NCBI GenBank assembly: GCA_029204225.1
Contig: CM055094.1
Location: 22,568,657 to 22,628,656 of the forward strand
Direction of reading: 5' to 3'
Origin: Diphasiastrum complanatum
Lineage: Eukaryota > Streptophyta > Lycopodiopsida > Lycopodiales > Lycopodiaceae
Length of the DNA: 60,000 nucleotides
Part shown: one piece after another, positions 19,785-31,759 of the stretch
How the letters are laid out: each line of letters starts with the position of its first letter
How positions within the stretch are numbered: position 1 is the stretch's first letter
Notes under the pieces: model-generated
The model's database searches: none
Told to the model about the DNA's origin: nothing
Seen by the model: the letters and a program-made list of their open reading frames with translations, nothing else
Translations under genes and position numbers: made by a program

Positions 19785-21230
19785 GTGATGATGTGCGCAA
19801 CATCAACGTCTGACACACATGAGGTGATCCTAGATTCAGGAGCCACCTCACACTTCATGACATCAAGACGAATCATGTCTGATTTCAAAAGTGCAGATCC
19901 CTCAAGATTCATAGTTCTTGGAGATGGATCTAGACATCAAGTAAACAGTGTTGGTTCACTATGGCTCAACACCAACGGCAGAGATAGACGACTCGAAGAC
20001 GTTCTATTCATGTCTACTCTGCAACAAGACTTGCTCTATGTAGCAAGAATAGCAGATGCAGGGATGTGTGTGACATTTACTAATGAAGCATGCAATGTGA
20101 TTGACGCCAGTACCAGTACTCTCATCGCTCAAGGCAGAAGGAAAGGTAACCTATATCATTTGAAGGTACACCTACCTGAAGATCAGGTGCATCAGACTCA
20201 TGATAACTCGCCAGACACTTTGTGGCACAGAAGACACTGCCACATGAACTCAATGGCACTTTACCAGGCAAGTCATCATGGAGCAATAACAGGGGTTAGC
20301 ATCTCGAATGCAACCAGCTCGACCACCTGTGATGCATGTTTGAAAGGCAAGATGTCGCGCACTCCATTCGTCAAAGACTCCTACAGAACGACAAAGATTT
20401 TGGAGCTAGTGCATTCTGACTTCTGTGGACCATTCAATGTGATCTCAGTAGGAGGTTCGAAATATTATATAACCTTCATTGATGATTATAGCAAATTTGC
20501 CAGAGTGTACTTTATTCAGAATAAATTTGAAGCGCTCGATAAATTCACTAAATATGTGAATTGGGCAGAGAGATGTACAAGCAGCAAGGTGAAGCAGATT
20601 AGAATGGATCGAGGTGGCGAATATATCTTGAATCGCTTCACTGACTTCTGCAATGATCATGGTATCATTCACAGAAGAACTGCCTATACACCGCAGCACA
20701 ATGAACAGGACCCTAATGGAAGCAGCCAGATGTATGATGGCCTACTCGAAGGCTCCAAGGGCATTGTGGGCTCAAGCAGTAGCTATAGCCGCATACATCC
20801 AGAATAGGACAGGTAAGTCTAGTGTTCCTCACACGACACCACCTGAGCTATGGTGGCGAAGCCCAACCTGTCTCATGTCAGAATCTTTCGTTGTGCAGCA
20901 TATGCACATATTCCTGATAAGCTTCAAAAGAAGCTTGATGAGAAAGCCGAGCAGGGATTTCTGGTAGGTTATGACAACAATTCGTCATACTACAGAATCT
21001 ACATGCCAGACATGAACACTGTGAAAACAGTGAGAGATGTCAGATTCGATGAGAGCAGGACAATGGCCAATGACGATCCTGTCAGCTACAAAGTTATGGA
21101 GAGACAGTACTATGACCTGCCGTCAATGACAGAGGGAGCAGCAGACAAACACGAAAACGAAGATTTTCGAGTCGTCTCCCATTCGAACGATGAATCTGAC
21201 AAAGAAAGAGGCAACCTGCCACCGTAGTTC
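19785..21230 (+). pseudogene. Protease and integrase of copia A
   Basis: Protease: VILDSGATSHFM (about 19827-19862). GAG-pre-integrase: LWHRRHCHMNSM with CDACLKGK (H-H-C-C type). Integrase core: VHSDFCGPF (catalytic Asp), IRMDRGGEY (second Asp). The Glu motif region near 20690-20720 has a frameshift where ERKNRTLMEAARCM is expected (the copy reads DPNGSSQM, then MEAARCMM in another frame). Integrase C-terminus resumes from about 20850 (NLSHVRIFRCAAYAHIPDKL, LVGYDNNSSYYRIY), then a linker to 21230. Confidence 0.85.
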
Positions 21231-21399
21231 CTGTAAACCAAGATGGTTCCAGACCGAGCAGAGCAGACAAGGGCAAAGGCATAGCTGTTTTTGGAGAATC
21301 TTCCAGAAGGTCGACAAGGCCACGAAGAGTGCCATCAAGATATGTGCCAGGCAGCTCAACTTCCACATCAGAAGAGTTCTGCGGGTTCAATGGCGAACC

Positions 21400-22930
21400 A
21401 AAGACTTTCGAGGAGGCGATTGAAGGTCCATAAAAGGACAGATGGACCCAAGCCATGAACAAAGAGATGGAGTCCATGAGGAAGAACCAAGTATGGACGT
21501 TGGAGCCATTACCACATAAGCGCAAGACTATCAAATGAAAATGGATTTTCAACTCAAATATGGACCAAATGGGAACATCATGAAATACAAGGCAAGACTG
21601 GTAGTGAAGGATTTCTCTCAGAGATACGATATTGACTACTCTGAAACCTTCTCTCCTGTCATCAAACATTCGTCCCTACGTTTGTTATTTGCATATGCAA
21701 CAGCTTATGACCTCAGAATCCACATTGTGGATGAGAAGACAGCCTTCCTGCATGGCAAATTAGATGAAAAGGTCTACATGGATCAACCCCTCGGATATGT
21801 CTTGAATTCACTTTCTAACTATGCATGCAGAATGCATAGAAGCTTCTACGGTCTGAAACAATCAACCCGACAATGGTACAAGAAGAAAGATCAAGCCCTG
21901 AAATCATTAGGATTCAAGCCTCTGTTGGTTGATTCCAATGTACATGTCAGAGTTATAGATGGACAGATAATCATTGTGGCTGTGTATGTGGATGACACTC
22001 TGATACTTTGCAGGAGTGAGCAGCTAATAGTTGAAGTAAAGACAGACATCTCAAAACATTTCGAGATAGTGGATCTGGGAGAAGCCAGGTGTTACATCGG
22101 CTTGCAAATTGAAAGGGACTACGAGGGAGGTAAGTTATACATTCACCAGTCTAGATACACCCAGAAGATCCTAGAGGACTTTGGGATGCTAAACTGCAAA
22201 GGAGAAAACACTCCAATGCTCGCAGGGATGGTGCTGACGAATGATGACTGTCCAAAGACTGAGAAAGAGAGAGAACAGATGCAGTTCACACCTTATAGGA
22301 AGCTGATAGGATCACTAATGTACCCTGTAGACAACACACGTCCTGATATTGCTTATGCAGTATTCAGAATGAGCCAATTTTGCACGAATCCAAGCTCGAC
22401 ACATTGGAAGATTGCAAAACGAATTTTGCAATATCTTCAATTAACGAGAGATTATGGCTTGTGTTATTGTCATGGTGCAGGTTTCAGGATACTTTCCTAC
22501 AACGATGCTAGTTGGGCATCTCTCAAGGACGACTGTAAAAGCGTCTCAGGAGAATGCACCATTGCATCAGGAGCAGCAGTTCTTTGGGTCAACAAGAAGC
22601 AGACCGTTGTAGCCCAGTCATCCTGCGAAGCAGAGTACATAGCAACAACGAAGATGGCCAACGAATTAATTTGGCTAAGGCAGTTACTGGACGAATGGGA
22701 CGAAATAAGAAATGAGCCTCTAGTCTTGCAGATGGACAACACCTCTGCAATACACCTGACAAAAGATCCCGTGTTCCATTCCAGAATGAAGCACATTGCA
22801 ATCAAGTACCACTTGATTAGGGATCTAATTGAGAAGAAGATGCTATAGACCACCTTCATCAGAACGAGAGACATGATTGCTGACATATTCACCAAAGTCC
22901 TAGAAAAAGGACTCTTTGAGAGACAAAGGA
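21400..22930 (+). pseudogene. Reverse transcriptase and RNase H of copia A
   Basis: RT opens at about 21400 in FEEAI-like sequence and is in frame from 21535: YKARLVVKDFSQRYDIDY, FLHGKLDEKVYMDQP, SFYGLKQSTRQWY, catalytic YVDD at 21985-21996. RNase H: YNDASWASLKDDCKSVSG, SSCEAEYIATTKMANELIWL, MDNTSAIHLTKDPVFH. A TAG at 22846-22848 separates the DMIADIFTKVLEKGLF tail (to about 22930). Continuous over 437 codons, the best-preserved pol segment in the window. The polypurine tract GAGAGGGAGC lies at 22963-22972. Confidence 0.9.
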
Positions 22931-22972
22931 GCAATCTCAGAATCGTAAAGCTATCATGCTTTGAGAGGGAGC

Positions 22973-23998
22973 TGAAGAAATGGAATGTTTCCAACTACAA
23001 AGCCTTGCTGGCTTTCAGCCCTCAACCCGACGAAGACATTCGCAAACTCGAAGATCTGGAGACACGAAGCACGAAAGGTTTCGCAAACACGAAAGTCAAA
23101 GGAGACGAAGACGAATGATTCGCAAACACGAAATATCCACGAACGAGATTCATTTGCGGTCCAGTATGAGAGAAAGGCATACGAGCAAAAACGAAACCCA
23201 TTTTGCCCTCACGCTCCAAAGAGTACCAGCTAAGATCATGCAAGTACCCAGAAGTACAGATATCTAATCTGATGGTATGACATCAGCGAATACACTTTAG
23301 GTCATGGCTAATCTGCCACTCTCGTAACTCCCGGACTAGTTGCTTAATCACTCTAATCTTAGATTTACATAGAGCGACCATACTTACTAGATGGTACTTG
23401 ACATATAGATCAACAAAATACACATACAATGTAATGTAATAGTCTGATGCTAGTAAGTAATCAAGACAAAAAATACAGAATACTTGTCCGCCTGCTTGCG
23501 AAGACAATTCTGTCTAGGATCAGAAGATCCAACTGTCCGCTAGTGAAGCGAGACGATTATTCGTCAGAAAACTACTGTCCACTAGTGAAGCGAGACAATT
23601 ACTCGTGAGAAAACTACGTTTTTCTCACGCCACGTAGTGCTCAAAGAATTAAAAAAAAGAAATCAATAGACGATATTGTAGCTTTCGTGCACATATCAAT
23701 TTGTGTTGTGTCTAATCTCGAATGCAAATGTTTCTGCTGTTAATTGCGTGTCTGAGTTTCTTCTTGTTCATTTTGAATTCCGCACTTTGGTTGAAACTAT
23801 GTTGAATGTTGTATTAATTTTATGAACATAGATCAGTAGTGATTGACTACACTCTGGAGGACTATAGGAGTGATTCAGTTGGCAGTGTCCAGCGATTGCA
23901 TCTGAACTCCATATGAGCTGAAGAGAGTCGTGACTGATTTGCCTTCGCAAAACTTTTGCGAATTTGACGAATTCATCAGTCATCAGACATCCCCAATG
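22973..23998 (+). repeat. 3' LTR of copia A
   Basis: Starts TGAAGAAATGG after the polypurine tract and ends near CATCCCCAATG. Compared with the 5' LTR it has an additional 42-bp tandem duplication (ACTGTCC at 23532 and 23574, each followed by .CTAGTGAAGCGAGAC) and lacks about 23 bases near 23630. These differences and scattered substitutions show the insertion is old. Confidence 0.85.
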
Positions 23999-24004
23999 GT
24001 TTAC

Positions 24005-24129
24005 CCATACAATATCATCAATACATTTGATTCCTACATCATAGTAAGGCATATCTAGATTTGGTAGAAACACTTCAGGTTTTGAGGAATTATTAGTCCC
24101 TGCTACAGATTCAAAGATATAGTAATGGT
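24005..24129 (-). pseudogene. Candidate exon of an unknown gene, adjacent to copia A insertion
   Basis: The minus strand is open from acceptor-like TTTTACAG (exon from 24129) through HYYIFESVAGTNNSSKPEVF and LPNLDMPYYDVGIKCIDDIV to TGG, directly before GT at 24004-24003. With the element removed and one target duplication kept, the donor would read GGTAAGC. Composition looks coding and the splice sites are reasonable, but no family is recognised. The copia insertion sits on the donor. Confidence 0.35.
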
Positions 24130-25299
24130 CTGTAAAACCACTCCAAAACAATGTACCCTTGAATGTGTAAGGTCGTTATGAGAGGTCTTTGGATTTTTGG
24201 TTGTTAAATATAGACACAACAATGTATAGAAATCACAAAATAGAGAAGAGAATGCAAATATGCTGATAAGTATGGAGAACAATCATTATATCGGAATGAC
24301 AACAATCTCTACAAGAATTTCTTGAAAAAAAGCTTCAATGAAGCTAAGGTATTAAATTCGGAGTTTCTTTGCAAGCAATTTCGTATCTTGTACAAGGCCT
24401 TAGGCCTTGGAATATGACAGTTAAGGGCTGAAGACTCGATAATGGCCATATCACTCATTAGTGGGTCTAATAAATGTTAAATATGACAAAGCGAAAGCCC
24501 TAACTATTTGGTCATGATTAGAGAGGGTAGTAGTAGTAGTAAGTACCCCAATAGTGCAACAGGAAAAGCATATGTCGCATGTCCGTGATCGTGCTACTAG
24601 TTGTGTTTGTGATTGCTTCGCTTATCTTTTTGGCTGGACCGGGCTAGCAACTTCAGTTCAGCTCTAGGTGAGCTATCTTTTCTTTTATATATTTCACCGA
24701 AGTATCTTATATGTATGATCCAGTCATCTTTCTCTCTTTCTGCGTCTGTTAATCCACATGGTGTAGAATCTTCACGTGTTGAGATTTTTTCAAGTGTTGA
24801 GATTTAGTCGTGCCATTAAATATTTTTTACATGCATGGATGAGTAAAAACTTGAACTGGCTGCAGTCCAAGAAAGGGTATATAAGATGAGAGATTATTTG
24901 AGCTCATTTTGGATGTAAAGGAGAAGGTCTTTTGGCCAATATATTAAGAGAACAAAGCAACATTGTTTCACAATCTGCCAACGTTTAAGGCTTTTTTGAC
25001 TTATCATAGAAGACCATGGATGTATGCGATTTCAATAAGTATTGCTACTCCATATATGTTCACTTTTTAAGAAGTATTGCTACTCCATACACATTTGCTT
25101 CTCTTTCAAGATGCAATTACCAGACTCTCCTCTTCCACACACACACACACACACACATGCCCGCACGTGCCCACCATTGGATTTTAGGCAGATTCTGTTG
25201 GATTTCAATGCTCTGACTCAAATCCATTCAATAATGAGCATCTTGAAAGCTGTATGTACTTATACAAAACCAAAAAAAGAAAGCTCAAATTTTTTAGCA
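24130..25299. other. No gene identified; microsatellites
   Basis: No supported coding sequence. AT-rich, with a short (TAG)n near 24527-24541 and (CA)n at 25136-25158. Small open frames here lack recognisable motifs. Confidence 0.5.
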
Positions 25300-25830
25300 G
25301 AATATCAAAAAAATCCAATATCAAAATTTTCTGACCCAAAGATCGAAATCCAGAATCAAAATTTTTCGATACTGGATCGACTCAAAAAATTCGTAATACC
25401 CAAAATCAGAATTTTTTGATACGAAACCGACTCGAAAAATTTGTAATTTTTCGCTACCCAAAATCAGAAATTTTTGATACCAGAATCTAAAAATTTTTGA
25501 CACGGGATCGACTCAAAAAATTCATAAATTTTAGATATCCAAAATCAAAATTTTTTGATACAGGATCGATTCTGAAAATTTGTAATTTTTCGATACCCAG
25601 AATCAGATTTTTTGGATACCCAAAGTCAAAAATTTTCGATACAAATTGACTCGAGAAAATTTGTAATTTTTTGATAACCAAAATCAGAATTTTTCGATAC
25701 AGGATCAACTTGTAATTTTTCGATATCCAAAATCAGAATTTTTCGATACGGGATCGACTCGGACAATTCGTAATTTTTCGATATCCAAAATCAGGATTTT
25801 TCGATACCCAAAATCAGAATTTTCTAAGTC
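25300..25830. repeat. AT-rich minisatellite, 58-bp unit with 23-bp subunit
   Basis: At least seven units marked by GGATCGACTC-type words (about 25376, 25426, 25506, 25564, 25646, 25703, 25751). Spacings fall near 50-58 or 80-82 bases. The longer spacing reflects an extra subunit of the GATACCCAAAATCAGAATTT type. Degenerate but clearly tandem. Low-complexity frames over this block are not genes. Confidence 0.75.
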
Positions 25831-25979
25831 ATTGTATAATTTCTCGAGTCAGTGTATATTTTTTGAATCTTTGTATATTTTGATACAGTGTAAATTTCAA
25901 TATTGTCGGTTAGAAATCTAACCCACAACGCTCGCTCACAACCACTGCTCGGTCCAACTTCTACTACCGATCCTCACGA

Positions 25980-26200
25980 TTTCTGACAGTTTCAGGGCAC
26001 TTTCGACCATTTTAGACCACATTGTGCCCGCAAAGGACCGTGTTAGGTCCGTTTGCGGCCATTTGACGGCCATTTTAGGGCACTTGCGACCATTTGAGAC
26101 CACATTAGGACCGCCCGTCACCTAGATTGTCGGCCGTCCGTCAACGACGGGCATATCCACTAGATCGTCGGCCATCCATTGCCCGTCAACGACGGGCACA
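25980..26200. repeat. Short tandem duplications with perfect hairpin
   Basis: A unit beginning GGGCACTTTCGACCATTT (about 25997) recurs about 79 bases later as GGGCACTTGCGACCATTT. A second pair starts CTAGATTGTCGGCC and CTAGATCGTCGGCC about 40 bases apart. Each of the latter ends in an inverted repeat; the best is GCCCGTC-AAC-GACGGGC at 26181-26197 (7-bp stem). CpG-rich against AT-rich surroundings. Confidence 0.65.
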
Positions 26201-26208
26201 CACACCTA

Positions 26209-26211
<3 letters not shown>

Positions 26212-26256
<45 letters not shown>
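26212..26256. repeat. (TG)n microsatellite
   Basis: About 22 TG dinucleotides, followed to about 26330 by a broken CT-rich tract. Confidence 0.95.
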
Positions 26257-26257
<1 letters not shown>

Positions 26258-26339
26258 CTAATGGGTCTCCTCGCTCTCTCTCTCCTATCTTGTGCTCTCT
26301 CTCTCTCTCCTATCTTGCGCTCTCTCTCCCTCTCAATCA

Positions 26340-27011
<672 letters not shown>

Positions 27012-27302
27012 GGACTCTTCTTTATTTTAAGGCACCTCCCCTGGTCAAATCACAAAAAAGACTTCTGATCTTAAGGTCTTAAACTTTTACCAACCCAAGC
27101 ATTTATTGCACTATTCAAAAGTTTTCCACCAATTTTGGTTAGAAGGGCTCTTCCACAAAGCTTCCTCATGGACCGCTATATTATATCACCAGTTCTCGAC
27201 CAATGCCTCTCTGCAATACGGTGTGAAGCAAGTTTGGAAATCTGCTCACTGTAGAAAGTGCACCCTATCAACGTCAACTTCTACTATACGGTATGCATCT
27301 TG

Positions 27303-28380
27303 TGTTACATACCTATGTAGCTAGCAGTACTTCAGACCCCTAATAGTCCATTTAGTGTTGGGGGCTAAATGGCAAGGTACCCTTAGGATTAAGGGTATGT
27401 GTCCTTGGATAAGGACAGGCAAGTGACTATACCTTAGTTAGAGGTATGGAGTCAGGTGACCCTTGGATAAGGGGTACCCTTAGTATTAAGGGTAGGTGCC
27501 TTAGATTAAGATACTAGTGTCCTTGGGTAAGGGCAGGTAGGTGTCTATGTCTTGGATGGAGGTATGGAACCTAGTGAGGTGTTAGAAAGTCATTGGATGA
27601 CTATTTTTCTAAACCTTGGGCCTCAACCTTGAACCATATCACTTTATTGGTCTAGGACCAAAGTATACTTGCACAACTTGGGCAATGGGACCTAGTAGGA
27701 GGGCGCCCTTCTAAAGTGTCCATTGAGTTACCAACTCCCACAAGAAAGGCATTCAAAGAGTCATAGGTTATGGAAAGAGTCTCTTGACATTCCATAAGCC
27801 TATCGAGGCTCTTGGAGATTCTTTAACTCCCCTAGTCTTCTCTCTCTCTCATTGGATGAGCATGGAACTCCATAGTGCATTGGAGGGGTCCATGGGCCAT
27901 CTATATGAGGGTAGTAGGGCGCTCATTGGGAGAGGAGAGATCTCTCTTGTTTGCTTTGCTTATGCTCTAGTGTTGCTACTAGTGTGTAGAGTGCTTTCTT
28001 GTGGTAGTATGCTTGAGGGGATCTTGCTTATGGTATGGGACATAAGTAGGGTTTGGATCTTGAGTATGCTATGGAGTGTTGTGGTATGCTTGTGATTTGT
28101 TTATGGTTAGCAAGGGGGTGCTAGATAGGTCTTGCTTGGAGCTTGGATCTAGCTATGGTTGGGTGGTGAATACTTGAGGCCAGATTGTTATCTATCTTTG
28201 TGTTTAAAGAGTAGGGACACAGGTGGAGGAGAGATCCTTGGAAGCTTGCACATCCTTACTTGCAGGTGGAGGCATCCTAGCTTGGAGTTGGGGAGCATCT
28301 TGAAGCTTGCAGGTTGCTTGGAGGACATTTGGAGGCTCTACCTTGGATTTGGAGGACTTCCTCACCTCTACTTGTAAACG
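27303..28380 (+). repeat. 5' LTR of chromovirus
   Basis: Starts TGTTACATA and ends near CTTGTAAACG just before the PBS; the termini are imperfectly inverted. The first 270 bases match 33285-33552 with few differences (for example GTGTCC against GTGCCC). It contains repeated TTGGATAAGG.. and CCTTAG.ATTAAG words: an internal near-duplication of the 'ccttggataag' module occurs several times between 27370 and 27540. Confidence 0.85.
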
Positions 28381-28393
28381 TGGTATCAGAGCT
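28381..28393 (+). other. Primer-binding site (initiator Met tRNA)
   Basis: TGGTATCAGAGCT immediately follows the LTR end. This is the standard plant LTR-element PBS complementary to the 3' end of initiator tRNA-Met. Confidence 0.9.
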
Positions 28394-29387
28394 AGACAAA
28401 GGATGGTATCTATTAAGATCACGAACTAAATTTTTTTGGGGAAGATTATAGGCTCTTCTAGTTGTAGGAAGCTTGTAGTTGAAGTACCCAATGAATCTAG
28501 TTCTCTTTGGAAGAGAGTAGTGATCCGTATAGAATTGTTTAGGGGCTGATTTTTTATCATGTTAGAGAAGTTTTAAAGTGGGCTTTGTGTTTTTAAAAGT
28601 TCTGAAAAAAGATTTGTGGGATGGGTAGAGGAAGTCTTCCTCTACATACACAATTTTTTTTTTTGGCAAAAAGATTGATTCTAGCTATGTGTTTTGATCA
28701 AAACTAGTGTTTTTTTTGCATAAATGAAGAGTTTGAAGTTCTGATTTTCATTTTGAAGTTCTATTTTTCAGACCTGTAAATCTGAAAATCAGATCTAAAA
28801 AGTGAAGTTTTCATTCAAACTTCATTAGTTACACCTTTCTATCTCCTAGTTTCATGAAGATGACAATGTAGGAAGGGAATGGTAGTGTAACTTTGTGCAT
28901 AAAACAAGTTTTGAAATTCTGTTTTTTGTCATTTTGAAGTTCTGATTTTCAAACCTGTAAATCTGAAAATCAGATCTGAAAATTAAAGTTTTCATAAAGC
29001 TTCATTAGTTATCCATTTCTAGACACTAGTTTCTTGGTTTTAGAAATCTAGAATAGTGAGAAATGTGAAAACTTTGGTTGCTTTTGAAATGACAAATAGA
29101 ATTGGAATGAGAATGAGAATGGAAACTTTATGTAAATATTAGCTTGGATTAGTTAATTGAAGTTTACATAAAGATTTGGTTTTCATTTTTGCTTTTGATT
29201 AAGGCAAATGTAGCTTGTTGTTGTTTTCCTCTTAAGCTTGGATTAAGCTTGCAAATAGTAGGCTTGGATTGAGCTTACAAACAATAAGATTGAATGATTA
29301 GAAGTAAATGCTTTTTATTTGCATTGGATGTAACAATCGAAGCATTTCTATCATTCTAATTTGAGCACTTGTTGTTGTATTTGCATA
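28394..29387 (+). other. Chromovirus leader with duplicated block
   Basis: Noncoding. A block containing CCTGTAAATCTGAAAATCAG is present twice (about 28775 and 28955), with shared flanks GAAGTTCTGATTTTC and AAAGTTTTCAT, a tandem duplication of roughly 180 bases. No RNA gene recognised. Confidence 0.65.
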
Positions 29388-30316
29388 ATAGGAAAACACA
29401 CAAGCAACCCCAATGATCAAGCCAATGAAAACCCAACATTTGATCTATCAAACCCATCCAATGTGGCACAAGCTCTTGAACTATTATACCAATAAATTCA
29501 AGCCACTAATAAGCAGCTTCTTGAAACTAATCAAAGAAACCAAGACTTAGAGTCTAGGTTAGCCAATCATAAGAAGCATGTAGTTCCACCTCCTGCAAAA
29601 GTGTTTAAGGGGGAGAAGAAGGATAGGAACTTACAAGTGGTAAGTTCTTGGCTGAATGTTTGGAACAAATACTTTGCCATGAAACAATTCCCTGAATCTG
29701 AGAAGTTATCCACTGTCACTATGTTCCTTGAAGGAAGAGCCTTGTTTTGGTGGGATGACTTAGTTGCAAAGGGCAATCAACCTTGTACATGGGATGATTT
29801 TTGCAAGCTTTTTAGGGATTATTTTCTACCACTTTTAGATGACTATGAACACTTCCAAAAGTTGAGTCATCTAACCATGAATAAAGGTTTGGAACAGTTT
29901 ATTCAAAACTTTCATGAGTACCTGAATCCACTTTATAGTGATATTCCACCAAGGTACAAATGTTAATGTTTATTGATGGGTTACCAAAAGATTATCAAGT
30001 GGATGTTCGTAGGAACCATCCAAAAACCCTAGAAGATACTATTAGGACTGCAAAATACTTTGATGGCACACCTAAGCCACCTAGGGGTCAACAGCCTAAT
30101 GAGCAGAAAAAAGGTTTTCAATTTAAGAGGAAGGATAGGGAAGTTGTTAATGAAACACATCCCAATTCCAACAATCCTAAGAAAATCAAGAAAAACTTTA
30201 AAAACCATCATGGTGGCAATGATAAAGCTAAAGCTCGTAAGAAGAACCTGTGCTTCAAGTGCAATGACGAGGGTCACCTTGCACATGATTGCATCAAAAA
30301 ACAAGCTTCAACCTAA
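29388..30316 (+). pseudogene. gag of chromovirus
   Basis: The frame reads NPNDQANENPTFDLSNP..ALELLYQ, then a TAA near 29493, and continues with IQATNKQLLETNQRNQ and the capsid core ALFWWDDLVAKGNQP, DFCKLFRDYFLP. A frameshift near 29958 moves the reading to VDVRRNHPKTLEDTI. A basic segment leads to one zinc knuckle, CFKCNDEGHLAHDC (about 30250-30291). TAA closes it at 30314-30316. Confidence 0.85.
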
Positions 30317-30334
30317 GAACTTAACATAAATGCC

Positions 30335-31740
30335 ATGAATATACCCAGTGAGAACACTGCAGAATTTGAAGCCTATAATGAACTTAGGCAGGAGTTCAAT
30401 GATGTTTTTTTAGACCTTCCTGTAGGTTTACCACCAGAAAGGACAATTGAGCATAAAATTGACCTAATACCTGGAGCAATTCCAATTGCACAGTGTCCTT
30501 ATAGGATGAGTGCATCGGAAGAGCCTGAGGTAAATAGGCAATCACATGATTACCTGAAAAAGAGGTGGATACAACCTAGTAAGTCTCCTTGGGCATCACC
30601 AGTGGTTCTGGTGGCCAAGAAGGATGGGACTATAAGGTTTTGCGTCGACTATAAGAAATTGAACAAGGTAACCGTTAAGAATAGATATCCACTGCCGCAG
30701 ATGGATGATCTAATAGACTACCTTGGTGGTGCTGGGTACTTTACCAAGATAGGTTTAAGATCGGGCTACCATCCGATACGCATTAAGGCAGAAGATATAC
30801 CAAAAACCGGGTTTCGAATTCGCTTTGGTCACTACGAATTTTTGGTGTTGCCTTTTGGTTTGACCAATGCACCGGCAACTTTCCAACAAATGATGAACGA
30901 TTTGTTCAGGCCATATTTGGGAAGATTCATAGTGGTATTCTTAGATGATATCCTAATGTTTAGTAAGACTTTGGCGGAACATAAAGAGCATCTTAGGATT
31001 GTCTTGGACATTCTAAGAAGGGAAAATCTCTTTGACAAGGAGTCTAAGTGTGACATTTTTGCTAAGGAATTGTCCTACTTGGGGCATAAGATTTCCGCAC
31101 GGGGGGTGGAGATTGAGGCTGATCGTATCCAGAGGGTTATTGATTGGCTTATTCTCACCACAGTTCAAGAAATCAACTCTTTCTTGGGGTTTGTGGGATT
31201 TTTTCGTCGTCATATTCCCCAATTTGCTCGATTGGCATTTCCCCTTACCCAGGCCTTGAAAGGCTATAAGAAGCTAAGTCAGAGGGCTAAGAGTCCACTA
31301 GTGGTGTGGACGGAGGATATGAATAATTGTTTTGAGTTGCTTAAGAAAAGTGTCACTTCGGCACCAATACTAATCATTGGTGATCCTAATAAGACTTTTG
31401 TGGTTAGGACCGATGCCAGTGATTATGCTATTGGAGCTGTTTTGATGTAGGATGGACATCCTGTGGCTTATGAAAGCAAGAAACTCAATCCTGCTCAGTC
31501 TAGGTATTGTACCTATGAGAAGGAACTGTTTGCAATTGTTCATTCCTTGAAAATTTGGCAACATTATTTGTATGGAGCCAGATCTGAAGTTTTGACGGAT
31601 CATCAGACTCTTCGATATTTATGTGATGCTACAGATTTACAGGGGAGGCAAGCTAGATGGGTTGAGCTAATGCAAATCTTTGACTTTTCTATACGTTATT
31701 GTAAAGGAAGTTAAAATACTCTATCGGATGCTTTGAGTCG
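30335..31740 (+). pseudogene. Reverse transcriptase and RNase H of chromovirus
   Basis: [57 protein letters not shown], catalytic FLDD at 30938-30949, [11 protein letters not shown]. Connection and RNase [20 protein letters not shown] at 31448-31450, DGHPVAYESKKL, YEKELFAIVHSLKIWQHYL, LTDHQTLRYL, ending in CKGS, TAA (31712-31714), NTLSDALSRLPV. The frame is constant throughout; only stop codons break it. Confidence 0.9.
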
Positions 31741-31759
31741 GTTACCGGTTATTAATTAG

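Larger units (their letters stand above)
17692..23998 (+). mobile_element. Copia family A, near full length with inverted 5' LTR-gag segment
   Basis: Both LTRs are recognisable: 5' at 17692-18429 continued in inverted form at 19354-19093, and 3' at 22973-23998, starting TGAAGAAA. Possible target duplication: GCTTA at 17687-17691 and GTTTA at 23999-24003, one mismatch. The 3' terminus reads CCCCAATG where the inverted 5' copy has CCCCAACA. The PBS lies on the minus strand at 19091-19078 (TGGTATCAGAGC). Coding order after undoing the inversion is gag, protease, integrase, RT, RNase H. A second, truncated member lies at 51480-53364. Confidence 0.85.

Noticed and set aside
25321-25708. Minus-strand repetitive protein (KNFDFGY-type repeats)
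   Set aside because: Translation of the AT-rich minisatellite; no start context and no family.
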